Below, one piece after another: positions 1 to 12,650 of a stretch of DNA of 64,000 nucleotides. Each line of letters begins with the position of its first letter. Position 1 is the stretch's first letter. The notes beneath the pieces were generated by a model, which saw only the letters and a list, made by a program, of their open reading frames with translations, ran no database searches and was not told where the DNA came from. The position numbers and the translations under genes are program-made. Source of the DNA: Ursus arctos (Eukaryota; Chordata; Mammalia; Carnivora; Ursidae). The stretch is from positions 10,526,001-10,590,000 of the forward strand of contig NW_026622997.1 in NCBI RefSeq assembly GCF_023065955.2. The letters are read 5' to 3'.

Positions 1-1392
1 CCCCGTTAAAGCTATGCTAAATTTCCCCTTTCTGCTCCATATTGAAAAATTGGAAGAGATTCCATAACTACTTAACAAACTTCCATTATCAAAAACTTTA
101 CCCAGTTTAAAACTCTAATCTTAAATCTCATTTACGTTCCCTTCCCCTCAGCAACAGTGGAGTTTCAACATAAAGATCTTGGAGTGTGGGAAAGCCTACA
201 GTAACTTTGGAATGGAGGGGGCGAGGGAGGTTGTCTGACTTGGATGTGTTTCCTACCCCTCTCCTCTGGGTCTCTGGGTTTTCCCAGAGGAAAGGGACAT
301 AAGGAAAGAGACATGTGTCTCTTACTTAAATGACATTACAACCAATGCCCTTAGTATAGCAGACATCCAAACGCTGATTATTTGGGGGGTCCATGGTGTG
401 AATTTATTGGAGGCTTCTGTAGGGAATATACCTACCATGTAGTTCATTGATGGGGTCCACCTTTAGACCCCTCTTCTAAGCACCTCAATTCACAAAACCC
501 CCCATTGCTTCTGGGGGCAGATGATAAGGCCTTTTCACCAGTGGGCTGCCTTCCTGGATGGGCACCCATAATTTTATCCAAATATTTAAACCACTCTAAT
601 GAAGTTGTGCATAAGAGAAAACTAGACAGTATCTTTTTTTAAAAAAATTGAGGGATAAATTCTGGTAAGAAAAAATGGTTTGCTAGTAAATTTCTTTCCT
701 GTCTAAACTGGCTTATAATAGTAATATAACTCTTGCTAATCAAATGATTAGTAAGACATTTGCCCTGATAATGTTTAAAAAGAAGGAGCAATTGTAGAAT
801 AGATTGGTTATTTCTTCCTTACACGCAGATTTAAGTTTTCCTGAGTTCAGCTAAGAAGCATGAGTATTTTGGATTGTTTACTCTGTTTGCAAAGCTTCTG
901 TAGAAGGCCTGGAGTAGGTGGGTCCTAATTCTAGCAGTCTTTCTAATCTCCAAGGCTCTGTGAATTTAGGACAGTGTGTTCAAACAGCACTTCAAATGAG
1001 TAGCCACCTAAGTAATAAGATCCCTGGCTGGGGAAATAACGTCGGACTCTTCTGGCTCTTCATCTCTCAGAAGCTGGCAGATGAAACAAGATACAACAAC
1101 TTTCTCGTTTTTGGTTCCACACACTATTGGACTGACACCACTACAAATTACCAGACCATGAGAACAGGTCCCTCACTTGCAGGTTGAAGATCAGGTTTCT
1201 GTAAACCTCCAAAGAAGAGTGCATCTGAATTCATCTGTCCACCAGCCCACCTCCTCTTTTCCTCCTCCTGCCAGAGACACCAACCTCCTAGCCGCCCACA
1301 TGCTAAGATAGGTCCCCGTGCAAGCAGATAGCACATCAAATGTTTTCCAGACCTGGGATAGTTTGTCATTATCCTTTGGTCCCTTTGATCCT
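1..1392. other. Intergenic, no recognised feature
   Basis: AT-rich unique-looking DNA. Short ORFs here start at non-ATG codons or have no family resemblance. I see nothing to annotate. Confidence 0.5.
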
Positions 1393-1618
1393 GTCAGAGG
1401 GTTAGACCCTAGAGTCAGACTTCTCAGCTTCAAGTCCTAGCTCTGCCACTCACGGCTTGAGTGAGTGGCATTGAACCTCAGTTTCCTCATCTGTGAAAGG
1501 AGAACAGTACCTGTCTCTTAGTGTTATTGTAAAGATTAAGTGAATTGACACAGAAAAACACTTGGATCGGGGCCTGGCTCATAGAATGCATCACGTACAT
1601 GTTAGCAGTTACTGTTCC
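1393..1618 (+). mobile_element. MIR SINE
   Basis: Shows the MIR core 'ctctgccac ... cctcagtttcctcatctgtgaaa' followed by the 'gtaaagattaagtgaattga ... ggcctggctcatag' tail. It is an old tRNA-derived SINE common to mammals. Confidence 0.85.
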
Positions 1619-2019
1619 TGGTGCCTCCCTGGACTTAGTCACTTTCCATGCCTGGCCCTGATCTGTTTTCTCTTGGCTCCTGGCTACCGGTCTAGGTCTG
1701 ACACCTGAGTGTCAGATAAGCCTCCTACTGGCTGACTCTCACTAGAAGCCAGAAGGCATAGAAACTCACTGATGTGTCCATTCCCAGGTGGAACTGAAAC
1801 TTGCGAAGTTACATTGCGGTTGGTGGCAGCACTGAGCTTGGCTCGTATGGACCTCTGTTGAACGCTCAGCAGAGCTGCCTTCATCGGGTTTATAATGTCC
1901 AAAGTGGTCAAGGCATCTGTTTCTCTTTCATTTTTAGAAAATTAACTAATTAAATTATTTAAATATATCTTGCCTTTAAAATTAAACCATGTACAGCGGG
2001 TTGGCATCAAAATTAGTAC

Positions 2020-2420
2020 GATCTCGAAGTGAAGGCAACTTGGCAATATTTATGGAAAGTCCAATGCATGAACTCTTTGAGCCAGCAATTCCCAGTTCTA
2101 GGAATTATCCTACATATATACTTGGAAATGTATGAAATGATCAATATACAAAGTTATTCATTATTAGAGCATTGTTTTTGACGGCAAGAGATTGGGAACA
2201 AAGTAAATGTCCATCAGGAGGAAAGAATTTAAATAAATTACAGTACATTTACATAATTAAATTGAATTGCAAACATTAAGGAGAAATGGGGCAATCTCTT
2301 ATACTGATATAGGCTGAGCTTCAAAAGATGCATTGTTAAATTAAATAAATATATAATATACATTTGCTCGCGTGTCATAATATATCTTTGGCAGAGACCA
2401 AGTAATTGTAAGTCATCTAT
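2020..2420 (+). mobile_element. Old L1 (L1M/HAL1-like) fragment
   Basis: Contains the familiar L1 end-of-ORF2 and 3' UTR phrase: 'ggcaat...gccagcaattcccagttctaggaatt', then 'ggcaagagattgggaacaaagtaaatgtccatca'. It is strongly diverged and has no coding potential. Confidence 0.7.
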
Positions 2421-5160
2421 GGGAGGAAGAACTGGGCTATTAGGGTCAGAGGAAAGTTTTTATAGTATGTATTTTTTACTTTGCAATGTTGGAACACATA
2501 AAATGTGCTCCTTATCCACAAATTAAATACATTTTTAATGGAACCACGTGAGAGCCTAAGCCCATACCGAGTGATCATATGTAGTGGCCGGTAAAGAGGA
2601 GGCTACTCATGACTCCAGCACTTGGTTTGTTGCTCAGCTCAAACATCTAGCAGCCTTGAAATTTTTGACTATTGTACAATTTCACTTGTTTGTAATGTTA
2701 GTCAAGTATTGTTGAATTATTCACATAACGGACCACTGGTTAGACAGAAAGCATTGGAAACTAAAGGAGAAATTCAACAACTTGATGAGGAGCGTAAAGA
2801 TGATATTCCAAAAATGTGCCGCTAGAGAGCCCACACCGGGTCTGAAGTTTGTATTCATCCGATCAAAATTCTCCACAGCATATCAAGATGTCTCTAAGGA
2901 CCTCAAATACCAGTATTAAACAAAGCATCTAGACAATGAACTTATCCAATCTGGTTTTTCTTTTATTGAGGTCTGAGGCCGGGCTTCCTCATACTGTAAA
3001 GAAGAATCTATCTAAGAATTATATTCTACAGGAATGTGTGGAAGAATCATTTGTGAGATAAATAAGTCTCTACTACTGATCGCCCAAAAGTTGCTCTGTT
3101 GAAAATTAACTTTTGGCAACCAGGTGCATCTGTTCCATTGATTTTTAATTTTGGGCTCGTAGATGAATTCACTGCTTTTCTATGTTTCCAGTTCAATTCA
3201 TCCTAATAGATAGATGTCACGTATGGCTGGTGGTCAGGAGGTCATCTAATTTGACCTGTTTCTGCTACTTGGGAGAATATCTGCCTCTCTCTGTCAGTAT
3301 ATCTTAGGTGTCCAAATGGGATTTTGTCTATGTCATACAGCCTATCTTTTAAGTCATGTTATCCCACGCATATTCTCTACACTTGGCAAAAATCTATCCA
3401 GTTGTTTTGATAGGATGTAATAGCAGATGAATGAAGAAGCACAAACTTCATTTCTGTAGAGGTCTACTATGTACCCTGCAATGCAATATTGTGGTGAAGA
3501 GCTTATAAATAGTAATCTATAATTCTTTCCCTTTTCTTATCACTCAGAAACAAAGTTACAAAAATTACGTAAATAGATCTATTTTGTCTATTTTAATGCT
3601 ATAACTCATAGCTAAATTTCAATGTATGTTAATATACATGCAATCAAAAAATGCGATGACTTTGTAGTTTATTTGTTAAAAAATAATTGCATAATTCATT
3701 TCAAGAATGAAGCACGGAATATCATTTATTAAATGAGGAAAAACAGAATATTTTGAAGAGTGTAGTTAAAATCACGTGATTCACTTAGTTATTTAGAAAA
3801 ATATTTTTTAGCTTATAATCACTTTTTTTTTCTTATCCTAGAGGGGAAAAAAAGACAAAAAAAAGAAAAGACAAAAAGTCCTAAAGGAAGATTTCTTGAG
3901 GTTTAATTTTTCTCTGAAAAGAATATATAAATCAGAAATCAACGTGCACAGGGGAAAATGCTTCCCAAAGGAGAGAAAGATGTGCACAGATTCCAGGGAT
4001 CCAGACACACTCCTTCAAAGTGGATGCTCTCCTTCTCCATCCCTTCCCTCCACTCTCTTCTTTTCCCATGCCCTGCCCACAGCCAACAAGACACAAACCA
4101 TTCCCCAAAGTAGCTCTTAAATGTGGTGATCTTTTAAGTTTTCATTTATCCTTCTAGATTAAATAGCATTATTACCAAGCATGCACTCTGTGTCAAAACA
4201 CTGACTACTTGAGCAATAATATGAATGATAACTGTCACTGCAATCACCCTCAAAATCCTCCTCTCTGCTAAAGAGATGAATAAGCCAATATGGTGGTTAA
4301 TGAGGGGAAAACGGAATTTGTGGCAAAAATGAGTCATCTGAAACACGATCCTTTGGGGATTAACAGATTTCATCAGAAATGACAGCTGTGTGACCATTTC
4401 CACTCTTGTCTGCTCCAAGGAGAGATCTGGTAGGCACTCCAGAACACTTACGACACCAGCGTGGGGGTCCCTGGGTCTGTATGCCCATCTCTGAATTTGC
4501 ACATGGATCTTTGCCTCTGGCCACCCCGATTCCAGAATCTTTTCATGAAAAGTTGCCACACAAATGCTAACAACACTTTGTAGAAGTGCAGACCAGCTCT
4601 TAACTGGGAATCTGGCTTATCTTTAGCCCCACAACCATGGTGTGAGTTTTTAGGACGCTGCATTTTTTACAGTTTAGCTAGAGAATGGAAACTTCCACCA
4701 TGTCCTTCAGGAAAAAATGCACACAAACCCTCTCTTCCTCCAAACTCATGGAACTCCAAGGGAGCAGGAATTCTGGCCCCGAAGGGAAATCTCTGTCGTC
4801 CACTAAGAAGAGTTAGTTGCTGTTCTTTCTGGGCAACGGGAAGCCTAGAGTAGAAAATGCATTTTGCAATTACAACAATAACAAAAATCTTGAAACTTTC
4901 TTTTAGGAACGACTGTTTGGTCAGTTAATCCTTTAGGCTGTGAGTACAAGCATAAGATGGGGGAAATGTGAGCTAGTCCTTGGGAATTATTAGTCCTAAT
5001 TCTAAACACTTAGCAAGGGTTTCCTTTACGTTCAGTAATTTTCCCTATGAACGCATGGGCCTCAAAACAAAATTCTACTAAATGCAGTGTGGTATCCTGG
5101 AGAAGGCCGTGGAACAGATCAAAGGTCTGGGGAGTGGGAAAATTAGGGCCTAAAGTCTGC
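2421..5160. other. Intergenic, mostly unique
   Basis: No gene recognised. A protein-like 67-codon frame lies at about 2622-2825, with possible continuation in another frame to about 2990, but I cannot assign it. An A-rich tract lies at 3845-3885. Confidence 0.4.
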
Positions 5161-5164
5161 AGTT

Positions 5165-5315
5165 TAGTTAATAGTGATGATAATCTAAGATGATAGCATC
5201 AGGGAAACTGAATGAGGGGTATATGGAAGCTCTGGGGACTATCTTTGCAATTTTCTAAAAATCTAAAATTATTCCAAAATAAAAGGTTCATTTGAAAAAA
5301 AAAAACCACCATAAT
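5165..5315 (+). mobile_element. L1M 3'-end fragment
   Basis: The phrase 'tatggaagctctggggactatctttgcaattt' followed by 'aaaattattccaaaataaaaggttcatttgaaaaaaa' is a typical old L1 tail with a poly(A) end. Confidence 0.65.
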
Positions 5316-8300
5316 TCTGGAGGTTGCTTCTCCATTTGAAGTGTGCAGTGAGATCATCTACTCTTGATAGGGATGGAAGTGAGGCATCTTGGGATACCCA
5401 TAGCCAAAGGGAAGTGACAAGACTGGTCTCTGAACAGAGGGGTTGATTGAGGTGGACAGCCAGTGAAATTTGCTCAGGTTTGGCATTTTGGAGGATCCTC
5501 TTTCCCCTCAATTATAGGATTTTAGTTTGAATGATTCAGATCAGGGGCAGCAATCCTTGCTCAGTCAGGCATGTGAATGGGCACAGTGTTGGCACATAGT
5601 AGGTTATCAATACATGTTTGTAGAATGCCTGTGTTGATAGATTTTTCGTAGAGTGATATTTGATATGTGCTATTTATTACTCCTCTGTATATATGTCTCT
5701 CAATTCTCTTTGCCTTGCTATTCTCAAGCTTTCTTCCCTGTCATTATTTTCTCTTTGAGAGCTTGGCCAGCATTGGTTCCTAGTAATCCCACTGTGGACT
5801 GCAAAGGGGCTTTTTGTGGAGGGTGTGAGAGTTAAATGCCTCTGCAGGGCTGGTGATTAGGCTACATAGGCCCATTGTGTCACTTACACACACTGTGAAA
5901 GCAAATGTTCCCCCTCGGTTACTAAGGCCACATTTCTAAGGAGCTGAGAGACCAAAGCAGAGAGCCAAACCCACACAGGAACAAGAGGAAATAGAGATAT
6001 AAATTCAATTGCAGGGGAAAAAGGAAATCTGGGTCACGTAAGGCAGGTGACAATATCTCCTTGACTGGCTTGGAAGATTCAAGCCTCCGTCCTCCAAATC
6101 ACTCACACATCCCAGGTGGATAGCTTGGGATCCAGAAGGTGACTCTGTGAGTTTGTCTTATTCCTTAGGAGAGGTGGTCCGCTGGTAGGGGGTCCTTAAC
6201 CTGGGCTAGCTGGGAATGTGGCACACAGGTGCTCGATAAATATGGAACCTCCATGTACTGGGCAGAAGGCTGAAAAAGTCCTGTAGGGTCGTAATTCTCC
6301 AGCCGAGGTCTCCGATAAATGCTTGGGAGGGGTCCTTTCTGAGCTTCTGCAGACTGACACCGCCCTTTGCAAACAAAGATGGTGCCACCAACCCCGTTCG
6401 AGGACCACGTGAGCTGCTTCTCCTGCTGTGATAAAGAGCAAGGGAGTTTGTGCCCTTAGTCAGACAACACCGACCGGCTGAGGGGGTTGGAGTTCTCAAT
6501 TTAAGTTTTGCCTGTTGGCAACTTTCAGACCCTATGCCTTCATTTCACCTCTTGAAGTTTCCTCAATTTTGTCAGCTATGAAGTGGGACTACCTAAGTTG
6601 GCTTATCTTCTATTCGTAACATTTTACAGATGAATTTGTTGGGTTGGACTGGAAATTAGATATCTTATATTCATATCTTAAGCAAGACGTTTCACTTTTC
6701 TGACTTCGTTCACTTTTTCTCCCCATAAAAAGAAACAGTTGAGCTTTTGATCTAAAAAAAGATCATTTCTAGGTTGATTTACCTTTGACCTTCATCTACA
6801 GAAAAAAAAGGTTAATCTTAAAGAAAGGGGTATTTCCCTTATTTTTAAATGAAATTTGTTTGAGCATGACATAAAAGCAAAACATACCATTCTGCGGAAT
6901 ACACCAATTACTGAACAATTTATTTTACACCCGTTAATGTGAATTGTCATTTGAGGCACGAATAACATTATGGAGCAAATGGAATAACAGGCAAAAATAT
7001 CCATTATTTCTACTATTTTTCTCCTGTTCTTTTTCCCTCTGATACCATATGAAATTGGGACAACTCACTGGTTTTACACGTGTGTCCTGAGGATACCGTA
7101 CAGAGGAATAATTCACAAAAGTTCCCTAAATGTATTTTTTTTCACTGTGTTGGCCCTTCCGGCCTTTAAAAATATCATTCCTTCTTCACATTCCAGATTT
7201 CAGGCACCCCAGAGAATGTGCTGGAGGCTGCCATTCCCAGACTCTCTTGCCTCAGACTTTCTCATGGTTTTTTTTTTTTTTTTTCCCGGGTTGAAATATC
7301 TTTTCTCCTGTCCCCACCCTGCTTTTTTTTTTTTTCTCCACCTATTGAATTCTTTCAAGAACCTTCTCACTTGTCAGTTCCCGGGTGGCCTTTTCTTGAC
7401 CTCTTCCTCTCTCCATACCCACCTGCATTAAGTGCATTAGGAAGAATCAGGTACTTCCTTGTCTGCTCTTCTCCTCTCCTATGAAATGGGACTCCCTAAG
7501 GTGGGAGTATCATAATGTTTATCATGCCCCGTTACAGCTGGCCATCTCCTGGTGTCTCCTCCAACAGATCGTCAGGCCCTCCAGGGGAGGGCTTTGTGCC
7601 CCAGCATTTCACACATCTAGCCGAGCCACTTTGAAAGAAGGGGCAAGTAAGCGCAACTCACAGTGCAGTTTGAGAAAGAACCAGGGAGGGTAGAAGCCCG
7701 TCTTCCCAAATGTAGCAGGGCTCGTGGGGGGGAGATGCCCACACCACACTCGAAGAGATTTGTCCACTCACCACATGACTCGGGGTTCTTTAGGGGCTTT
7801 CTGAAAGGAGCTGAGAAACCTCCAGACAGTGCCTTTTGGAGCAGAGAGGAAGGACTGACATGCCTCTTCCAAACTCCAACGTCAGGAGCTAAGAAAGGGG
7901 TGGCAGGTGCTGAACACAGCAAAGAAATGAAGGGCGGGCTGTGCACATGCTTTTCCATGTGGCGCTTTCCAGAGTGTCTCTGTGTGGCTCACGAATGACA
8001 TGGCCCTGCTGTCACACAGCAGCCCCAAACGGCATGTACCCAGTGACAGACGAGTGTGTCAAACCACAACAGAGAGCAGCCTGGGGGAGCTTGGGGCAGC
8101 TTCAACAGATCGGAAATAAGACATCAAAACCAGCCCCTGCAGGCTGGGGCTGTCGTCCCGCCTCCCCGTTCTCTTCCTCAGGAATCAGTTGTGGCTGGTC
8201 CCGTGAACCACTGTGGGCAGTCCTCTCCATCCACCACAGAGGCGCACAGAGAGAGCTCTGGGGCTTATGACCCCCTAGTCTTAACCAGTGTGGAAAGGGT

Positions 8301-8504
8301 CCACTGGAGCCTGGTGCTGCCGGATGCCACATCCTTAAATACCGGGCCATCGTATCTGGAGCCTCTGAGAGCTGAGAGAAGGGTGAGTGGTGAACAGGTG
8401 ACTTCCGCTTTGCCATCACTGTGTTTAAAGTCCCCCGCACCTGGGAGGGGCCCTACTTAACAGCAGAAGATGCTTTCCTAAGAGCAATTGTTTCTCTGAC
8501 AGCA
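5316..8504. other. Intergenic, no recognised feature
   Basis: Unique-looking DNA with two T-rich runs (7265-7285 and 7322-7337). ORFs up to 134 codons in 7600-8460 overlap on both strands with no family resemblance. Confidence 0.45.
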
Positions 8505-8735
8505 GCTAACATTAACTGAGAACCTACTGCATACCAGGTAACGGCCAGGCCCTTTACAGGATCGTGTGATTTAACTCACACACAATAGGCTTAGAGGGTG
8601 GGTGCTAGTCCTGCCTCCATTTTACAGATGAAATGACTGAGGCCTAAATTAGTTAACTAACCTGCCCCTGTTCACTCAACTAATAAAGTGTTGAGGTAGG
8701 GACTCGGACCCAGGCCGTCCTGTGATTTTCACCAC
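8505..8735 (-). mobile_element. MIR SINE
   Basis: In antisense it reads 'gaacctactgcataccagg ... ccattttacagatgaaatgactgaggc ... ggactcggacccaggccgtcctg', the reverse of MIR with its B-box part at the far end. Confidence 0.85.
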
Positions 8736-9034
8736 ACTAACCCAAGATCTGGAGAGAAAACAGGAAGCAGGGGTTGAGCTGGGCCAGGTAACACAGGAAC
8801 ACCTAAGCAAGCCACTTCAGAAGTACCTCTTGTTTGTCCTTGACCCAGACATTAAGAAACAGACTGGGAAACTTATCAACCCAGCTTCTCCCCAGATCAT
8901 GTGTTTGGAAGATGGGACTCACATAAACCTGGTTCTCTTGGCTACCAGGTGGCACTGTCCAAACTCAAGGCAAGGGCTTCAGTAACCATAGCAACCATGA
9001 TATACCCAATCTCTACCTGATAGAAAAAAGACAT

Positions 9035-9489
9035 TTTTAAAAAGGTTTTTAGGGGCGCCTGGGTGGCACAACGGTTAAGCGTCTGCCTTCGGCTCAGGGC
9101 GTGATCCCGGCGTTATGGGATCGAGCCCCACATCGGGCTCTTCCGCTATGAGTCTGCTTCTTCCTCTCCCACTCCCCCTGCTTGTGTTCCCTCTCTCGCT
9201 GGCTGTCTCTATCTCTGTCGAATAAATAAATAAAATCTTAAAAAAAAAAAAAAAAGGATTGGAAGTTCCAGTGTCAAATCCCTTTAAAAAAAAAAAGGGT
9301 TTTAAACTTCATTTGTTAGAGAGAGTGCACTCAAGAGAGTGTGAGAGAGAGAGAGAGAAGGAGCAGGGGCAGAAGGAGAGGGAGAAGCAGACTCCCCGCT
9401 GAACTGAGAGCCCGATTGATCCTAGGACCCCAGGATCATGACCTGAGCTGAAGGCAGATGCTTAATGGACTGAGCCACTCAGGTGCCCC
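9035..9489 (-). mobile_element. Can-SINE, split by a younger SINE
   Basis: The antisense body at about 9278-9489 ends in 'ctgagccactcaggtgcccc'. Copies of AGAAA(A/G)AAGACAT flank the whole compound at 9022-9034 and 9490-9502, so they are read as this element's target-site duplication. The younger plus-strand copy lies in its tail. Confidence 0.75.
9052..9255 (+). mobile_element. Can-SINE, full length, nested in an older copy
   Basis: Starts GGGGCGCCTGGGTGGCAC and carries B-box-like GGGATCGAGCCCC, a CT-rich region, (AATAA)n, AATCTT and A15. Little diverged, so recent. It sits in the tail of an older antisense copy. Confidence 0.92.
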
Positions 9490-10345
9490 AGAAAGAAGAC
9501 ATATTTATCTTAAAAAACGACTGCCAGAATAATTTACCACAGACATTCAGCTTAGGTAGCAAAAGCCGGTGTAGAAATTTGGTGACTGAAATATTACCCG
9601 TTGACCACCCAGAGTCTGGAGTTATAAGCAAAGAGGGACTCAAGGGTCAGACAGTTCAGGGCTCCTTCCAGGAGCCGTCAGCGCTGAGGTCAGTAGGTTT
9701 GGCATTTGTCAGCATCACTCTGTTCACTAAAACCCTCGAAGTCTTGCCTTGTCATATCCCGTTGAAAGCTGTAATTTCCTTTCTCCTGCACTGGCTCACT
9801 TACAGTGTTAGTAAGCAATTTAAGAAGGAAATTATACTAATTTTGCTTATCCCCAAAGTGTGAAATTTTAGAAGATAGTGCCAAATGAATGATCATGTAT
9901 ATTTCTCAGTTTGTTCGTGCCTTTTTTTTAGTTTGTTCATTCTTAAAGACACTCCTCTGCTGTGTTAATTTCACTAAGCAAAATGGAAAATGAAAATAGT
10001 TACAAAATTATCTGAAAGTACCATTTTTAAATGTGATAAGAAGAAGAAAGAGGCTTCTGTGGACCTGTAAATGCAGATTTTTTTTTGGTTCACATAAATT
10101 CTAGCCCTATTCTTCATTACCTAGAGGGTACAGAGGCCAGCTAGGATGTCAACTGCAAGAAACAGAAACAATTTTTATTCATCAAATAAGAGAAACAAAG
10201 TGGTCATTGAAGGTGGGATGGAATCTCCTCTTGGCATGAGTTTGAGTCTAAAATCAGTGCATTGACTGTGAAAATTGAATGTGTTCAAAGCTATCCTTGA
10301 AAAGTCATTAATTATTCCATAAAGAACAGTATCTATGCTGTGATA

Positions 10346-10740
10346 TATGCGACTGTATCAGGCAGCTATTGCCACAAGCTCGCTGGGTAACAAACAACCC
10401 CAAAATCTCCCTGAAAACAACAATGAACATTTATGTATCACTCATGTGCCTCTGGGTCTGCTGCAGCCTCTCTGCCCCACATGCCTAACTCTGGGGCTCA
10501 GGCTGGAGCGACACATGCTACCTAGGGTACATTCTTCCCATGGGATGGCAGATGCATGAGAGAATGAGCCTGACCACGGAAGTGCATTCCAAGCTTCTCC
10601 TTGCATCAACATTTGTTAACATCCCACTGGCCGAAGCAAGTCACATGCCCAAGCCCAAAATCAAGAGGCAGAGAAGTACAGTTCTCACCCCACAAGGCCA
10701 TGGTCAAGTGTGGCTGTCTAGCACTACAACTGAGGAATGA
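10346..10740 (-). mobile_element. Old LTR-like relic, probably MaLR
   Basis: The antisense LTR theme 'gcagctattgccacaa...gctgggtaacaaac' and 'cccactggccgaagcaagtcacatg' recurs in mammalian LTR relics. The region at 31310-31750 is of a similar kind. The exact family is not assigned. Confidence 0.5.
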
Positions 10741-10793
10741 AGAAATAGGATAAATAATTCAATTTTCCACAAATCCTTAAGGTATAGTATTTT

Positions 10794-10803
10794 TTTAAAG
10801 ATT

Positions 10804-10846
<43 letters not shown>

Positions 10847-11020
10847 TTTGAGAGAGAGTGAGATTGAGAGTGAGCAGGAGGGAGAGGGAGAGAGAATCTG
10901 AAGCAGACTCCATGCTGAGTGCAGAGCCTGACTCAGGACTCGATCCCATGAACTTGAGACCATGACCTAAGCTGAAACCAAGAGTGGGCTACTTAACTGA
11001 CTGAGCCACCCAGATGTCCT
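10794..11020 (-). mobile_element. Can-SINE with long (TTTA)n tail
   Basis: Target-site duplication TATAGTATTTT at 10783-10793 and 11021-11031. The tail holds a (TTTA)n run at 10803-10850, likely to vary in length. Confidence 0.92.
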
Positions 11021-11031
11021 TATAGTATTTT

Positions 11032-12150
11032 AAATTTTATATAAAAGACATGGTTCCAGTTCAGTCAAAGCAAGTTAAATCTGTGCGTGCTGTCATTCCC
11101 CTATAAAGACAATATATTTACTCAGCTTTTGGGTCTCTTTCCTCAGACATGCCCTCTAATGGCCAGAGAAATGTGTCTGTGAAAAACTGACTCAGCAGCT
11201 CCACAGCCAGCCTCCCCACCCAGACTCTCTGAAAAGGGTCTACTACTAACCATTATTCCTGATGAACTGCCAGGGTTCCACATACACACACTACCCTCCT
11301 GTGCTCCCCTCACTCCCTGGGACCCCATGCTTTGGCCTTGCCCAGGTGGGACTTTCACTTACCCCAAACAGGTGGACAGCTCCTCCCCCCTTCTAGTCCA
11401 AGACTACCAGAACCCTGGGACTCATGGTCACCCAGAAGTAAGGTTAGACAACATAGACCTGAAAATCTCACTTTTCCCTAAAATGTCCAGTAAGGCAAAG
11501 ATTATCTAACAGTCAGGATTCATTCAGACGAGAGGGAGACAGTAAGTATTTCGAGTAGAAAGAGATTTAATCCAAAGAAGTACATGACTATTGAGTGGAT
11601 TGGGGAAATCTGCTTTCAGCAAATCTGGAAGAGCAAAAATCACAGGGAAGCTGCTTCTCAGACCCCAGCTGCCGGCAGCCCCAAAGCAGGTGGTTCTCAA
11701 GAGAGTGTCTCAAAGCCAAGGGCAGCTGCTACCAATGATTTCAGTGTGTGGTTGTTGGGGGTGGGAGGGAGGTGCTCCCCTCCCCCAAAGTCATAGCAAA
11801 TCATCTCAGCCGCCTGGCAGAGTTCTTTCCTTCTACTTTTCATTGGAAAACCCTAACTCAAACCATACGAGGAAAAGAAATTGCAGACTTCTCTTTGGCA
11901 ATGTAGAATACACCATAGAAGGGGGAGGCGATAACGCTGGATTGACACAGACAGCGCAGAAAATCGGTCACACCATCTTCCCATGTTTAACCTTCAAACA
12001 GCAACCACCATCATACCACGCTTCTGTCCAACATGACGAAAGTGAAAATGTACTCATCCTGTCCACACAATGAGGAAGACATAAAGTTCTAGAAGTCCTT
12101 CTACACTGACCTAGACAGGGGGTGACCTCTGTTCCCCTTTTAATTTTTGT
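11032..12150. other. Intergenic, no recognised gene
   Basis: No clear coding exon. A 160-codon frame at 11591-12073 has a low-complexity look and no family resemblance, and starts within repeat-like DNA (11515-11720 reads like an LTR or old transposon relic, unassigned). Confidence 0.4.
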
Positions 12151-12154
12151 CTGC

Positions 12155-12650
12155 ATGTAACATAAAATTTACCTTCTTAATCATCCTTAAGCGTACAGTT
12201 TGATGGCATTGGATGCGTTCACACTGTTGTGCAACCATCACAACCATCCATCCCCATGACTCTTCTCAAATCTTGAACTCTCTGCCTATTAAACACTAAC
12301 TCCCCCTTCCCCAGCCCCTGGCAATCACCATTCTATTTTCGGTCTTTATGATTTTGGCTACTTTAAGTACCCCATAAAAATGGGATCACACAGTATTTGT
12401 CCTTTCTTGTGACTGGCTTATTTCACTGAAAATGATTTCCTCAAGGTTCGTCCATGTTGTAGCCTGTGTCAGAATTTCCTTCAGAGGGTGACTTCTATTT
12501 ATATTATAAAGATTTTTATTTTCAAGTAATCTTTACACCCAAAGTGGGGCTCGAACCCACAACCAGGAGATCAGGAGTTGCAAGCTCCACCAAATGAGCT
12601 AGCCAGGCGCCCCGTAGAGGGTGACTTCTAAAAAATAATCCAGATAATGT
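12155..12650 (-). mobile_element. L1M 3'-end fragment, interrupted by a SINE
   Basis: A classic antisense L1M tail: 'aacataaaatttacc', 'gttgtgcaaccatcac', 'ccagcccctggcaatcacc', 'gactggcttatttcact', 'aggttcgtccatgttgtagc'. A Can-SINE sits in it at 12498-12615. Confidence 0.88.
12498..12615 (-). mobile_element. Can-SINE, short copy within L1M
   Basis: Flanked by a perfect 15-bp duplication AGAGGGTGACTTCTA (12483-12497 and 12616-12630). Only about 118 bp long: it keeps the tRNA-like head (reverse of GGCGCCTGGCTAGCTCATTT) and lacks most of the CT-rich body. It may be a tRNA-Lys-like short SINE subfamily. Confidence 0.85.

Noticed and set aside
7617..8460. Cluster of 109-134 codon ORFs on both strands
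   Set aside because: Mutually overlapping, no shared codon bias, no domain, no splice-site pattern. It is ordinary intergenic DNA of slightly higher GC.
9052..9125. tRNA-like A and B boxes in SINE heads as tRNA genes
   Set aside because: The sequences belong to Can-SINEs with the CT-rich body, AATAAA repeats and poly(A), and do not fold as complete tRNAs.
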